Positions 1 through 5,770 of a stretch of DNA of 7,693 nucleotides are shown here, piece by piece. Each line of letters begins with the position of its first letter. Within the stretch, counting starts at the first letter, position 1. The position numbers and the translations under genes are program-made. The DNA is from VGRF01 sp964460485. GTDB taxonomy: Bacteria; Myxococcota_A; UBA9160; UBA6930. Below the pieces are notes generated by a model that was not told where the DNA came from, did no database searches, and was given only the letters and a program-made list of their open reading frames with translations. The stretch covers positions 1-7,693 of the forward strand of contig CAYWRY010000169.1 of assembly GCA_964460485.1 (NCBI GenBank). The letters are read 5' to 3'.

Positions 1-480
1 CACCTGCGGCAGCCCGCCGATCGTCTCGCTGCAGTGGAAGCGCATGCCGAGCCGCTGCATGACGCGCTGCGAGGCCGTGTTCTCGCGATCGGTGCCCGCC
101 CACACGCGCGGCTCGCCGCTCGCGAAGGCGCGCGCGATCACCGCGCGCGCGGCTTCGCTCGCGAAGCCGCGGCCCCAGTGCTCGGGCAGGAAGCCGTAGA
201 TCAGCTCCAGCTCGCTGCTCTGCACCGGACGCGCGCCGGCGAAGCCGATCGTCTCGCCGCTCGCTGCGCCGCGCTCCGAGGCGCACCAGATGCCGGCGCC
301 GCGCGCGGCGAACGAGGCCTCGCTCGCGGCGATCACGTCGTCCACCTCTGCGGGCGTGACGATCACGCCGTCCCACAGGTATCGCCGCACGTAGGGGTCG
401 CGGAAGATCGCGGTGAGCCGCGCGCGGTCGGCGGGCACGCACGGCCGCAGCGCGAGGCGGGCGGTGGTGAGCTCGTGCAT
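1..480 (-). CDS. GNAT family N-acetyltransferase (RimJ/RimL type), partial at the left edge
   Basis: The frame is open on the minus strand from an ATG at 480 to the window edge, giving the first 160 residues; the C-terminus lies outside. The start MHELTTARLALRP is the standard opening of RimJ/RimL-type acetyltransferases, which move an acetyl group from acetyl-CoA to an amine, often a protein N-terminus or a small molecule. The acetyl-CoA binding segment is at residues 91-118, with the pyrophosphate loop HWGRGFA at 101-107. The later N134-T-A-S-Q-R followed by RLGMRF is the usual N-x-x-S motif and final strand of the fold. Compared with family members of about 170-190 residues, only some 10-30 residues are missing. 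It diverges from the membrane protein gene starting at 543. No clear ribosome site is seen before the ATG. The family call is firm; the substrate is unknown. Confidence 0.88.
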   Translation of the reverse strand, partial: MHELTTARLALRPCVPADRARLTAIFRDPYVRRYLWDGVIVTPAEVDDVIAASEASFAARGAGIWCASERGAASGETIGFAGARPVQSSELELIYGFLPEHWGRGFASEAARAVIARAFASGEPRVWAGTDRENTASQRVMQRLGMRFHCSETIGGLPQV

Positions 481-542
481 CGCGACGAGCTTCGCCGAGG
501 CGGCCGCTCCATCGCCAGGCGGGCCGCGCCGATACGCCCGCC

Positions 543-905
543 ATGCTCGAAGCGCTGCTCGTCGCCGCCTTCGTCGCGCTGATCGGCGCCAGCGCCTTCG
601 CGTGGAGCGCGTTCGCCACCGAGTCGCTGCTGCTCGCCGGCCTCTGGCTGGTGGGAGCGGGCTTCGCCCTCGGGATCCCCACCGGCTTCTGGTACCACGT
701 CGAGCTGCGGCGCGTGCTCGTCGCGCGGGGCGCCCTGCCGCCGCGCTGGTGGCTGCACCCGACGCGCCTCCACGGCGCGATTCCGCCCGAGCGCTGGTGG
801 CGCGTGATGGGCTGGTGTTATGCGGGCGCGTTCGGCTGGCTCGTCTCGTTCGCCGGCTGCTGCGTGTTCGCGCTGGGCGCAGCCAAGCTGGTGCTCGCGG
901 TCTGA
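543..905 (+). CDS. small uncharacterised membrane protein, 120 aa
   Basis: I do not recognise a named family. The protein has about three hydrophobic stretches, at residues 3-22, 28-46 and 92-117. Between the second and third lies a polar, Arg/Trp-rich segment (residues 46-88) with PTGFWYHVELRR, PPRWWLHPTRLHG and PPERWWRVMGW, whose many Trp and His residues look constrained rather than random. The codon pattern is typical of the window, with G or C in nearly every third position. No strong ribosome site precedes the ATG, so the start is the weakest part of the call. It is divergent from the acetyltransferase gene (62 bp between start codons) and its stop is 3 bp from the end of the transferase relic on the other strand. 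A role in the inner membrane is likely; no function can be assigned. Confidence 0.65.
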   Translation: MLEALLVAAFVALIGASAFAWSAFATESLLLAGLWLVGAGFALGIPTGFWYHVELRRVLVARGALPPRWWLHPTRLHGAIPPERWWRVMGWCYAGAFGWLVSFAGCCVFALGAAKLVLAV

Positions 906-908
906 GCC

Positions 909-1130
909 TCACCCGGCAGTCGGCGCGAAGCGCGCGCGCACGGCCTTGGCGGCGAGGCGCCCACGACAGCGAGCGAGCCAGCCGCGCACGGCGGGAAACG
1001 CTGAGAGATCCCACGGCCACGCGCGGCTGAACCGCCTCGCGCAGCGCTGCGAGCTCACAGCGCCCGCCGGGTTGATGCGCAGGAACTCGGGCGACTTCAG
1101 CGCGGCGGGAGCTGCGCGCGCCCCAGAGTC
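909..1130 (-). pseudogene. remnant of a glutathione S-transferase-like gene, internally deleted and lacking its start
   Basis: On the minus strand one open frame runs from the end of the SnoaL-like gene to a TGA at 909-911, 73 codons without a plausible start. Two pieces look like glutathione S-transferase. At 1097-1056 it reads KSPEFLRINPAGAV, matching the thioredoxin-fold segment ending in iNPxGxVPxL. At 1019-948 it reads WPWDLSAFPAVRGWLARC and onward, like the last helix of the C-terminal domain (yPxlxxWlxrcxxRpA). In a normal protein of about 200-230 residues these pieces lie more than 100 residues apart; here 12 codons separate them. The first 40-50 residues, with the glutathione-contacting Ser/Tyr/Cys, are also missing. 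The simplest reading is a large deletion in a gene that once followed the SnoaL-like gene. The match is from memory of family motifs, so it remains likely rather than proven. Confidence 0.55.
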
Positions 1131-1557
1131 AGGTCGCGAGCTTGCCGCCGGCGGCGAGCCAGCGCTTGATCACCTCTTCGCCCTCCTTCGGGTTGTAGAG
1201 ATCTTCTTGCAGCGAGAAGAGCCCGCCGCCCGCGTACTCGAGGATCGTCACGCAGCCGAAGCGATACACGTCGCTGCCGCCCTTCGGATCCGGCATCACC
1301 TGCCACGGGTAGTAGACGACGCGGTTGCCCTCGATCGCGTGCCACGCGACCGGGAACGTCATCATCGGCACCGGCTTCATCACTCTGGTGATCGCGGCGC
1401 GGATCGCCTCGCGGCCGCGGAAAGTGCCGAGGTGATGCTCGATCCAAACGCCGTCCTCGCTGTGCAGGTCGGCCCACGCGCTCCAGTCGCCCGAGTCGCC
1501 GACGGCGACGAAGCGGCGGTAGGCGGCCTCGACTTCGGCGCGGGGGAAGGCGGACAT
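1129..1557 (-). CDS. SnoaL-like / NTF2-fold family protein, 142 aa
   Basis: The length and layout fit the SnoaL/NTF2-like alpha+beta cone fold: an N-terminal helix (residues 6-20), then DWSAWADLHSEDGVWIEHH (24-42), the GTFRGREAIRAAI segment (44-56) and a beta-rich C-terminal half including VAWHAIEGNRVVYYPWQ (70-86). Family members include polyketide cyclases, ketosteroid isomerase-like enzymes, limonene epoxide hydrolase relatives and many proteins of unknown role, so the activity cannot be named. His32, Asp35, His41 and His42 line the early part of the sequence and could sit in the pocket, but that is inference. The ATG at 1557 is preceded by AGAGGA five bases upstream, which supports the start. 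The gene is divergent from the enoyl-CoA hydratase family gene, with 63 bp between them, and a transferase relic lies directly downstream. Confidence 0.82.
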   Translation of the reverse strand: MSAFPRAEVEAAYRRFVAVGDSGDWSAWADLHSEDGVWIEHHLGTFRGREAIRAAITRVMKPVPMMTFPVAWHAIEGNRVVYYPWQVMPDPKGGSDVYRFGCVTILEYAGGGLFSLQEDLYNPKEGEEVIKRWLAAGGKLAT

Positions 1558-1562
1558 CAGGA

Positions 1563-1568
1563 TCCTCT
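1563..1568 (-). promoter_or_regulatory. ribosome binding site for the SnoaL-like gene
   Basis: Read on the minus strand this is AGAGGA, five bases before the ATG at 1557. It favours this start over an overlapping reading frame in another phase that covers nearly the same stretch. Confidence 0.6.
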
Positions 1569-1580
1569 CTCGTGCGGGCG

Positions 1581-1603
1581 AGTCGTGCCATCATGCCACG
1601 CCT
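1581..1603. promoter_or_regulatory. imperfect palindrome, candidate operator between divergent genes
   Basis: The core arms are CGTGCCAT (1584-1591) and ATGCCACG (1593-1600) around a central C at 1592. Seven of eight positions are complementary; extending to 1581-1603 gives 9 of 11. It lies near the middle of the 63-bp gap between the SnoaL-like and enoyl-CoA hydratase family genes, clear of both ribosome sites. Length and symmetry suit a dimeric repressor of the TetR, GntR or MarR kind, but no regulator gene is in the window, so the identity is open and chance symmetry cannot be excluded. Confidence 0.35.
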
Positions 1604-1609
1604 CACCTC

Positions 1610-1613
1610 GGAG
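1610..1613 (+). promoter_or_regulatory. ribosome binding site for the enoyl-CoA hydratase family gene
   Basis: GGAG sits seven bases before the ATG at 1621, within a purine-rich run. It fixes the start at 1621 although the frame is open much further upstream, back to about 820. Confidence 0.6.
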
Positions 1614-1620
1614 AGAAGCC

Positions 1621-2400
1621 ATGAAGCTGGAGACCCTGATCGTCGAACGCGGCGACGACGGCATCGTCACCGTCACGCTGAACCGTCCCGAGAAGAAGAA
1701 CGCGATCAACGGGCCGATGTGGGACGAGCTGCTCGCGACGTTCCGCGAGATCGCGACCAGCGCGACGGATCGCGTGATGGTGCTGACCGGCGCCGGCGAC
1801 GCGTTCTGCGGCGGTGCGGACCTGACGGCCGGCGGCAGCGACCCGCGCCATCAGCTCGACCGGATGCACCACTACGGCTCCGTCGGGCTCGCGCTGCACC
1901 AGATCCCGAAGCCGTGCATCGCGAAGGTGAACGGCGTGGCCGTCGGCGCCGGCCTCAACATCGCCCTCGGCTGCGACCTGATCGTGGCCGGCGAGAGCGC
2001 GCGCTTCTCCGAGATCTTCGCCCAGCGCGGGCTCTCGATCGATCTCGGCGGCTCGTGGCTGCTGCCGCGCCTGGTCGGCATGCACAAGGCAAAGGAGCTG
2101 GCGCTGCTCGCGGAGATCGTCTCCGCGCGGGAAGCCGAGCGCATCGGCATCGTGAACCGGGTGGTGCCCGACGCCGAGCTCGACAAGTTCGTGGGCGAGT
2201 GGGCGGCAAAGCTCGCGGCCGGCCCGCCGATCGCGCTGCAGATGACCAAGCGCATGATCGCGACCGGCCTCTCGATGAGCATGAGCGAGGCGCTGCACTG
2301 GGAGTCGATGGCGCAGACCGTCACCGGTGGCACCCAGGACACCGCCGAGGCGATGCGCGCGTTCGTGGAGAAGCGCAAGCCGTCGTTCAAGGGCCGCTGA
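1621..2400 (+). CDS. enoyl-CoA hydratase/isomerase (crotonase) family protein, 259 aa
   Basis: A cytosolic crotonase-fold protein acting on acyl-CoA esters. Motifs in order: LNRPEKKNAIN (20-30); the first oxyanion-hole segment AFCGGADL (61-68); PCIAKVNGVAVGAGLNIALGCD (98-119), which holds the second oxyanion glycine; and the segment ending GLSIDLGGSWLLPRLVG (137-153). Length matches the family (about 260). Aligned by eye to rat mitochondrial enoyl-CoA hydratase, its two catalytic glutamates (144 and 164) fall on Asn113 and Phe133, while Asp141 occupies the place of the aspartate used by PaaG-type isomerases. The protein is therefore more likely an enoyl-CoA isomerase or related enzyme than a classic hydratase. 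It has a clear ribosome site, and its TGA shares one base with the ATG of the CoA-transferase gene downstream, so the two are probably translated together. The substrate is unknown. Confidence 0.92.
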   Translation: MKLETLIVERGDDGIVTVTLNRPEKKNAINGPMWDELLATFREIATSATDRVMVLTGAGDAFCGGADLTAGGSDPRHQLDRMHHYGSVGLALHQIPKPCIAKVNGVAVGAGLNIALGCDLIVAGESARFSEIFAQRGLSIDLGGSWLLPRLVGMHKAKELALLAEIVSAREAERIGIVNRVVPDAELDKFVGEWAAKLAAGPPIALQMTKRMIATGLSMSMSEALHWESMAQTVTGGTQDTAEAMRAFVEKRKPSFKGR

Positions 2401-3899
2401 TGGCGAAGCGGCGTGCGCCGGGGCGGCGGCGAACGAAACCGAAGGGGCGGGCGAAGCGCGCCCTCCGCCGAACGCGCGCGAAGCCGCGAGCGAAGGCACG
2501 AGGCGGCGCAGCGCGCGAGCGCAGCTCGGGAAGCGGCAAGCGGTCCAGCGCCGCGAAGCGGCGCAGATCCCGCGCGGCGAGCGGACCGCGAGCGGAGCTC
2601 GCACGCGCCGGCCGCAAGCGTCCCAGCGGCGCGCAGCGCCGCAGGCCGCGCGCACTGAGCGGCCGAGCGGAGCTCGGCGAGCGAACGGAGCCCAAACGGA
2701 CCGGCCCCCTCGCGGGCGTGCGAATCGTCGAGCTCGGGCAGTTCGTGGCGGGGCCGGCCGCGGCGTGTGTGCTCGGTGACTGGGGCGCCGACGTGGTGAA
2801 GGTCGAGAGCCCGCGCGGCGGCGACCCGGCGCGCGGGCTCGCGGCGCTCGGGCTGTCCGAGAAGGACATCAACTTCGGCCTCGAGAACTTCAACCGCGGC
2901 AAGCGCAGCGTCGCCCTCGACCTCCAGAAGCCCGCCGGCCGCGCTGCGCTGCTGCGCTTGCTCGAGCGCGCAGACGCCCTCGTCACGAACTGGCGCCCGG
3001 CCGCGCTCTCGCGCGCGCGGCTCGATCACGCCTCGCTCGCGAGGCGCTTGCCGCGCCTCGTCTACGCGCAGGTGAACGGCTACGGCCCCCGCGGCCCAAT
3101 GCGCGACACCGCCGCCTTCGACTTCGCCGCCTATTGGGCGCGCACCGGCGCGCAGGCGTCGCTGGGCGAGCCGAACGAGCCGCCGCCCGCCCAGCGCCCG
3201 GCGATGGGCGACGCGCAGGTCGGCTTCGGTCTCGCGGGCGCGATCTGCGCGGCGCTGCTCCAGCGCGAGCGCACCGGCCGCGGCGAGCACATCCACACCT
3301 CGCTCTATCAAGCGGGCATGTGGATGATGAGCTTCGACCTCTCGGCTGCGCTGATCCACGGCGGTGGCTACCGCCGCACCGGCCGCCAGGTGCCGAACCC
3401 GATCTGGAACGCCTACCGCGCCAGCGACGGCCGCTGGTTCGAGCTCGTGATGCTCCAGGCCGATCGCTACTGGGCGCAGTTCTGCCGCGCCGTCGAGAAG
3501 CCGGAGTGGGAGCGCGACCCGCGCTGGGCGTCGATGGGCCCGCGCGCCAAGAACGCAGCCGCGCTGATCGCGGAGCTCGACGCGCTCCTCGCGACGCGAA
3601 CCCTCGCCGAGTGGAGCGCCGCCTTCGAGCGCGAGGAACTGATCTGGGCGCCGATCCAGTCGATCCAGGAATCCGCCGCCGATCCGCTCGCCCGCGCGGT
3701 CGGCGTGATCGCGCGCGTCGCACATCGCTCGGGCCGCGACATCGAGCTGGTGCGCAGCCCCGTGGAGTTCGCGGGGGAGCCGCACGCCGTGCCGAGCGCC
3801 GCGCCGGAGCTGGGCGAGCACACCGAGGAGGTGCTGCTCGAGCACGGCTTCACGTGGGACGAGATCGGCGCGCTGCGGGAGCAGGGGGCGTTCGGCTGA
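2400..3899 (+). CDS. CaiB/BaiF family (class III) CoA-transferase with a long basic N-terminal extension, 499 aa
   Basis: The family domain begins at residue 103 with PLAGVRIVELGQFVAGP and continues with LGDWGADVVKVE (125-136), NRGKRSVALDL (165-175), VNGYGPRGP (225-233) and RERTGRGEHIHTSLYQ (289-304). Class III transferases move CoA between acids through a covalent aspartyl intermediate; the expected aspartate is Asp271 in MGD, about position 170 after subtracting the extension, close to Asp169 of formyl-CoA transferase. The His-Asp pair of alpha-methylacyl-CoA racemases reads Phe240-Asp241, so a racemase is less likely. Residues 1-100 hold 40 Lys/Arg and 5 Glu, with no homologous domain I know. 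The only start before the domain is the ATG overlapping the upstream stop (TGATG); a GTG at 2718 would cut into the domain and has no ribosome site. The domain call is firm; the role of the tail and the acyl substrate are unknown. Confidence 0.93.
   Translation: MAKRRAPGRRRTKPKGRAKRALRRTRAKPRAKARGGAARERSSGSGKRSSAAKRRRSRAASGPRAELARAGRKRPSGAQRRRPRALSGRAELGERTEPKRTGPLAGVRIVELGQFVAGPAAACVLGDWGADVVKVESPRGGDPARGLAALGLSEKDINFGLENFNRGKRSVALDLQKPAGRAALLRLLERADALVTNWRPAALSRARLDHASLARRLPRLVYAQVNGYGPRGPMRDTAAFDFAAYWARTGAQASLGEPNEPPPAQRPAMGDAQVGFGLAGAICAALLQRERTGRGEHIHTSLYQAGMWMMSFDLSAALIHGGGYRRTGRQVPNPIWNAYRASDGRWFELVMLQADRYWAQFCRAVEKPEWERDPRWASMGPRAKNAAALIAELDALLATRTLAEWSAAFEREELIWAPIQSIQESAADPLARAVGVIARVAHRSGRDIELVRSPVEFAGEPHAVPSAAPELGEHTEEVLLEHGFTWDEIGALREQGAFG
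2544..2675 (+). repeat. imperfect tandem duplication inside the basic tail
   Basis: Two related units, 2544-2600 and 2622-2675, are offset by 75-78 bp. Each encodes a similar peptide: AKRRRSRAASGPRAEL (residues 52-67) and AQRRRPRALSGRAEL (residues 78-92), with one codon lost in the second. Both end in the shared bases GAGCGGAGCTC. This suggests the extension grew, at least in part, by slippage or duplication. Confidence 0.5.
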
Positions 3900-3935
3900 A
3901 GTACGCGTCGGCGCGCGACGTTCGCCCGAAAGCCG

Positions 3936-3956
3936 CGCCGCTCCGCTCAAGCGGCG
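3936..3956. terminator. possible two-way terminator hairpin between convergent genes
   Basis: CGCCGCT (3936-3942) pairs with AGCGGCG (3950-3956) across a 7-base loop containing the stop codon of the AlkB-type gene. It lies 37 bp past the stop of the CoA-transferase gene, where both genes need to end transcription. No T-run follows on either strand, so factor-independent action is doubtful, and GC-rich DNA makes such stems often by chance. Confidence 0.25.
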
Positions 3957-4717
3957 AGTCCCGTCTCGCGCAGCGTGATGCTGAGGCGCCCGGGCGGCAG
4001 GCCGAGGCCGGCGGGCGCGGTGCCGCTCAGCACTTTCGGCACGCCGTGATAGATGCGGCGGCTCGGCCCGCCGAACACGAGCAGGTCGCCGCTCGCGAGC
4101 TCCACGTCGCGAAACGGGGCGCTGCGGCGCGAGACGCCCGCCAGCCGGAACACGCAGCGGTCGCCGAGGCTGAGCGTCACGACCGGCGCGTCCGACGGCT
4201 CCTCGGCGTCGCGATGCAGCCCGAGCTTTGCGCCGGGCGCGTAGAGGTTCACGATCGCGGCGTCGGGCGCATAGGCGCGCGCGGCCGCGCTGTCCGCGCC
4301 GTAGGCGGCCGCGACCGCCGCACGCCCCAGCGCGAACAGCTCCGGCGGCAGCGGCTTCACCGGCTCGCCGTCGGTGTCGTCCGCCGTCTTCGAGTAGACG
4401 TAAGGGAACCAGTGCCAGCCGAGACAGACGGACTGCACGCTCATCAGGTGCCCGCCCGGAACGCGCGGGTGGCGCAGGCCCGCGGGCGGCGCCGCCCAGC
4501 GGCGGAACTCGCTCGCGAGCGCGCGCTGTGCAGCCGCGTCGAGCCAGCGCGTGACGAGCACGACGCTCGGCAGTAGCTCGCGGCGCTCGCTCGGCGCCGC
4601 GGGCTCCTCCAGCAGCGCGAGCTGACCGCCCGCGCTCGCCGGGGGCAGCTTCGTCCGCACGCCGGCGAGATGGCTGCGCCCGAGGTGAGAGCGGCCGTGC
4701 GTGGACTCGCGGCTCAT
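3947..4717 (-). CDS. alkB: AlkB-type Fe(II)/2-oxoglutarate-dependent dioxygenase, 256 aa
   Basis: AlkB proteins use iron, oxygen and 2-oxoglutarate to strip alkyl groups such as 1-methyladenine and 3-methylcytosine from DNA or RNA. The key residues are present: IVNLYAPGAKLGLHRDAEE (155-173) with iron ligands His168 and Asp170, the third ligand His224 in RIYHGV, and the 2-oxoglutarate arginines Arg244 and Arg250 in RLSITLR, six apart as in the E. coli enzyme. GWHWFPYVYS (100-109) matches the nucleotide-recognition lid region. It is about 40 residues longer than E. coli AlkB (216), mainly through an N-terminal stretch with a short GRSHL repeat (8-12 and 13-17). The ATG at 4717 is the first good start; no convincing ribosome site is seen, and an in-frame TTG at 4762 is less likely. 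It diverges from the dehalogenase gene and converges with the CoA-transferase gene. Substrate (DNA, RNA or other) is not settled. Confidence 0.9.
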   Translation of the reverse strand: MSRESTHGRSHLGRSHLAGVRTKLPPASAGGQLALLEEPAAPSERRELLPSVVLVTRWLDAAAQRALASEFRRWAAPPAGLRHPRVPGGHLMSVQSVCLGWHWFPYVYSKTADDTDGEPVKPLPPELFALGRAAVAAAYGADSAAARAYAPDAAIVNLYAPGAKLGLHRDAEEPSDAPVVTLSLGDRCVFRLAGVSRRSAPFRDVELASGDLLVFGGPSRRIYHGVPKVLSGTAPAGLGLPPGRLSITLRETGLAA

Positions 4718-4832
4718 GCGGGGAGTGCTCCGATCGGGGCGCGCACAGATCCGACGCCGCAATGCTTCACCACGGCGCCGAGATGTGCACGCGCGAGAGC
4801 CGCCGGGAGGCAGACGCGCCTATGTTCGCGGC

Positions 4833-4837
4833 GGAGG
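4833..4837 (+). promoter_or_regulatory. ribosome binding site deciding the dehalogenase start
   Basis: GGAGG lies five bases before the ATG at 4843. In-frame ATGs also occur at 4762, 4783 and 4822; this site, together with the family alignment, selects 4843. The 4822 ATG also has a GGAGG but at a poor 11-base spacing. Confidence 0.65.
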
Positions 4838-4842
4838 CTCTC

Positions 4843-5760
4843 ATGACGACGCCGCCCTTCGTGCGAACGCCCGACGATCGCTTCCGCGACCTTCCCGGCT
4901 ACGCGTTCGCTCCGCACTATCTGGATTGGCGCGGCCTGCGCGTCCACCACCTCGACGAAGGGCCGCGCGACGCGCCGGTGATGCTGCTGCTCCACGGCGA
5001 GCCGAGCTGGTCGTACCTCTACCGCCGCATCGTCCCGCGCCTCGTGGCCGCTGGCTATCGCTGCGTCGCGCCGGACCTCGTCGGCTTCGGCAAGAGCGAC
5101 AAGGTCACCGACGACGCGTGGTACGTGATCGAGCGACACTGCGAGACGCTGCGCTTCCTGATCGAGGCGAAGGACTTGCGTCGCATCACGCTGGTCTGCC
5201 AGGACTGGGGTGGGCCGACCGGTCTCCGCCAGGCCGTGGACCTGCCCGAGCGCTTCGCGCGCCTCGTGATCGCGAACACCTGGCTCCACCACGACGGCTT
5301 CGAGTACTCGCCGGGGATTCGCGCCTGGCGCGCGGCGGCCCTCGATCCCGCGAAGCTCGGCGGCGACATGCCCATCGGCCGCATCGTCGCCGGTACGCTG
5401 CGCAGGCCGGGCCACGACCGCGAGGCGGTCGCGCGCGCCTACGACGCGCCCTTCGACAGCCTCGCGAGCAAGGCCGGCGCGCGGCGCTTCCCGTTCTGCA
5501 TCCCCTTCGCAGAGCCCGAAGCCGGCAACGCCAAGGATCAGCAGCGCTGCTTCGAGGCACTGCTGCGCTCGCCGCACCCCGTGCACTTCGCGTTCGGCGA
5601 CGCGGACGAAGTCTTCCCGTGGAGCTGGGCCGAGCGCTGGCACGCGCGCGTACCCGGCTCGACGCTCGACCGCATCGCGGGCGCCGGGCACTTCGTGCAG
5701 GAGGACGCCGGCGACGATCTGGTGGACGCGATCCTGCGCCGCGCCGGGCGAGCGAGCTGA
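4843..5760 (+). CDS. haloalkane dehalogenase, HLD-I (DhlA-like) alpha/beta hydrolase, 305 aa
   Basis: Haloalkane dehalogenases split carbon-halogen bonds with water, giving an alcohol and a halide. The protein follows DhlA of Xanthobacter along its length (305 against 310 residues), from RTPDDRF at the start through YLDWRGLRVHHLDEG, HGEPSWSYLYR (51-61), GFGKSDK (81-87) and GHFVQE (282-287). The catalytic set is complete by eye: nucleophile Asp121 in QDWGG, halide-binding Trp122, oxyanion-side Glu53, a second Trp at 162 aligned with the cap-domain Trp175 of DhlA, acid Asp255 in GDADEVFP and base His283. An Asp acid after strand beta-7 fits subfamily I. The cap region (about 150-225) is the most divergent part, so substrate range is unpredictable, and some relatives are other alpha/beta hydrolases. 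It is the first gene of a three-gene run and diverges from the AlkB-type gene. Confidence 0.87.
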   Translation: MTTPPFVRTPDDRFRDLPGYAFAPHYLDWRGLRVHHLDEGPRDAPVMLLLHGEPSWSYLYRRIVPRLVAAGYRCVAPDLVGFGKSDKVTDDAWYVIERHCETLRFLIEAKDLRRITLVCQDWGGPTGLRQAVDLPERFARLVIANTWLHHDGFEYSPGIRAWRAAALDPAKLGGDMPIGRIVAGTLRRPGHDREAVARAYDAPFDSLASKAGARRFPFCIPFAEPEAGNAKDQQRCFEALLRSPHPVHFAFGDADEVFPWSWAERWHARVPGSTLDRIAGAGHFVQEDAGDDLVDAILRRAGRAS

Positions 5761-5770
5761 AGGCCCCTGC

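Noticed and set aside
34..582. Plus-strand open frame opposite the acetyltransferase
   Set aside because: Its translation has no recognisable motif, while the minus strand reads a clean GNAT protein over the same bases.
820..1620. Upstream extension of the crotonase-family frame
   Set aside because: It runs antisense over the SnoaL-like gene and the transferase relic, shows no motif, and the ribosome site at 1610-1613 fixes the start at 1621.
1572..2399. Upstream extension of the CoA-transferase frame across the crotonase-family gene
   Set aside because: The frame is open but its translation there is Arg-rich nonsense overlapping a clear gene; the ATG at 2400, overlapping the stop, is the natural start.
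1872..3950. A very long open frame on the minus strand opposite the crotonase-family and CoA-transferase genes
   Set aside because: It is a mirror of strong G/C third-position bias in the real genes. Its translation is low-complexity Arg/Ala-rich sequence without any family motif, and the plus-strand genes are unmistakable.
4718..4842. Search for promoter boxes between the AlkB-type and dehalogenase genes
   Set aside because: The region contains a CCGATCGG palindrome at 4730-4737 and little else; no convincing -35/-10 pair could be picked by eye, so no promoter is called.
4714..5691. Minus-strand open frame opposite the dehalogenase
   Set aside because: It is an antisense shadow of a gene with a complete catalytic set and does not resemble any family.
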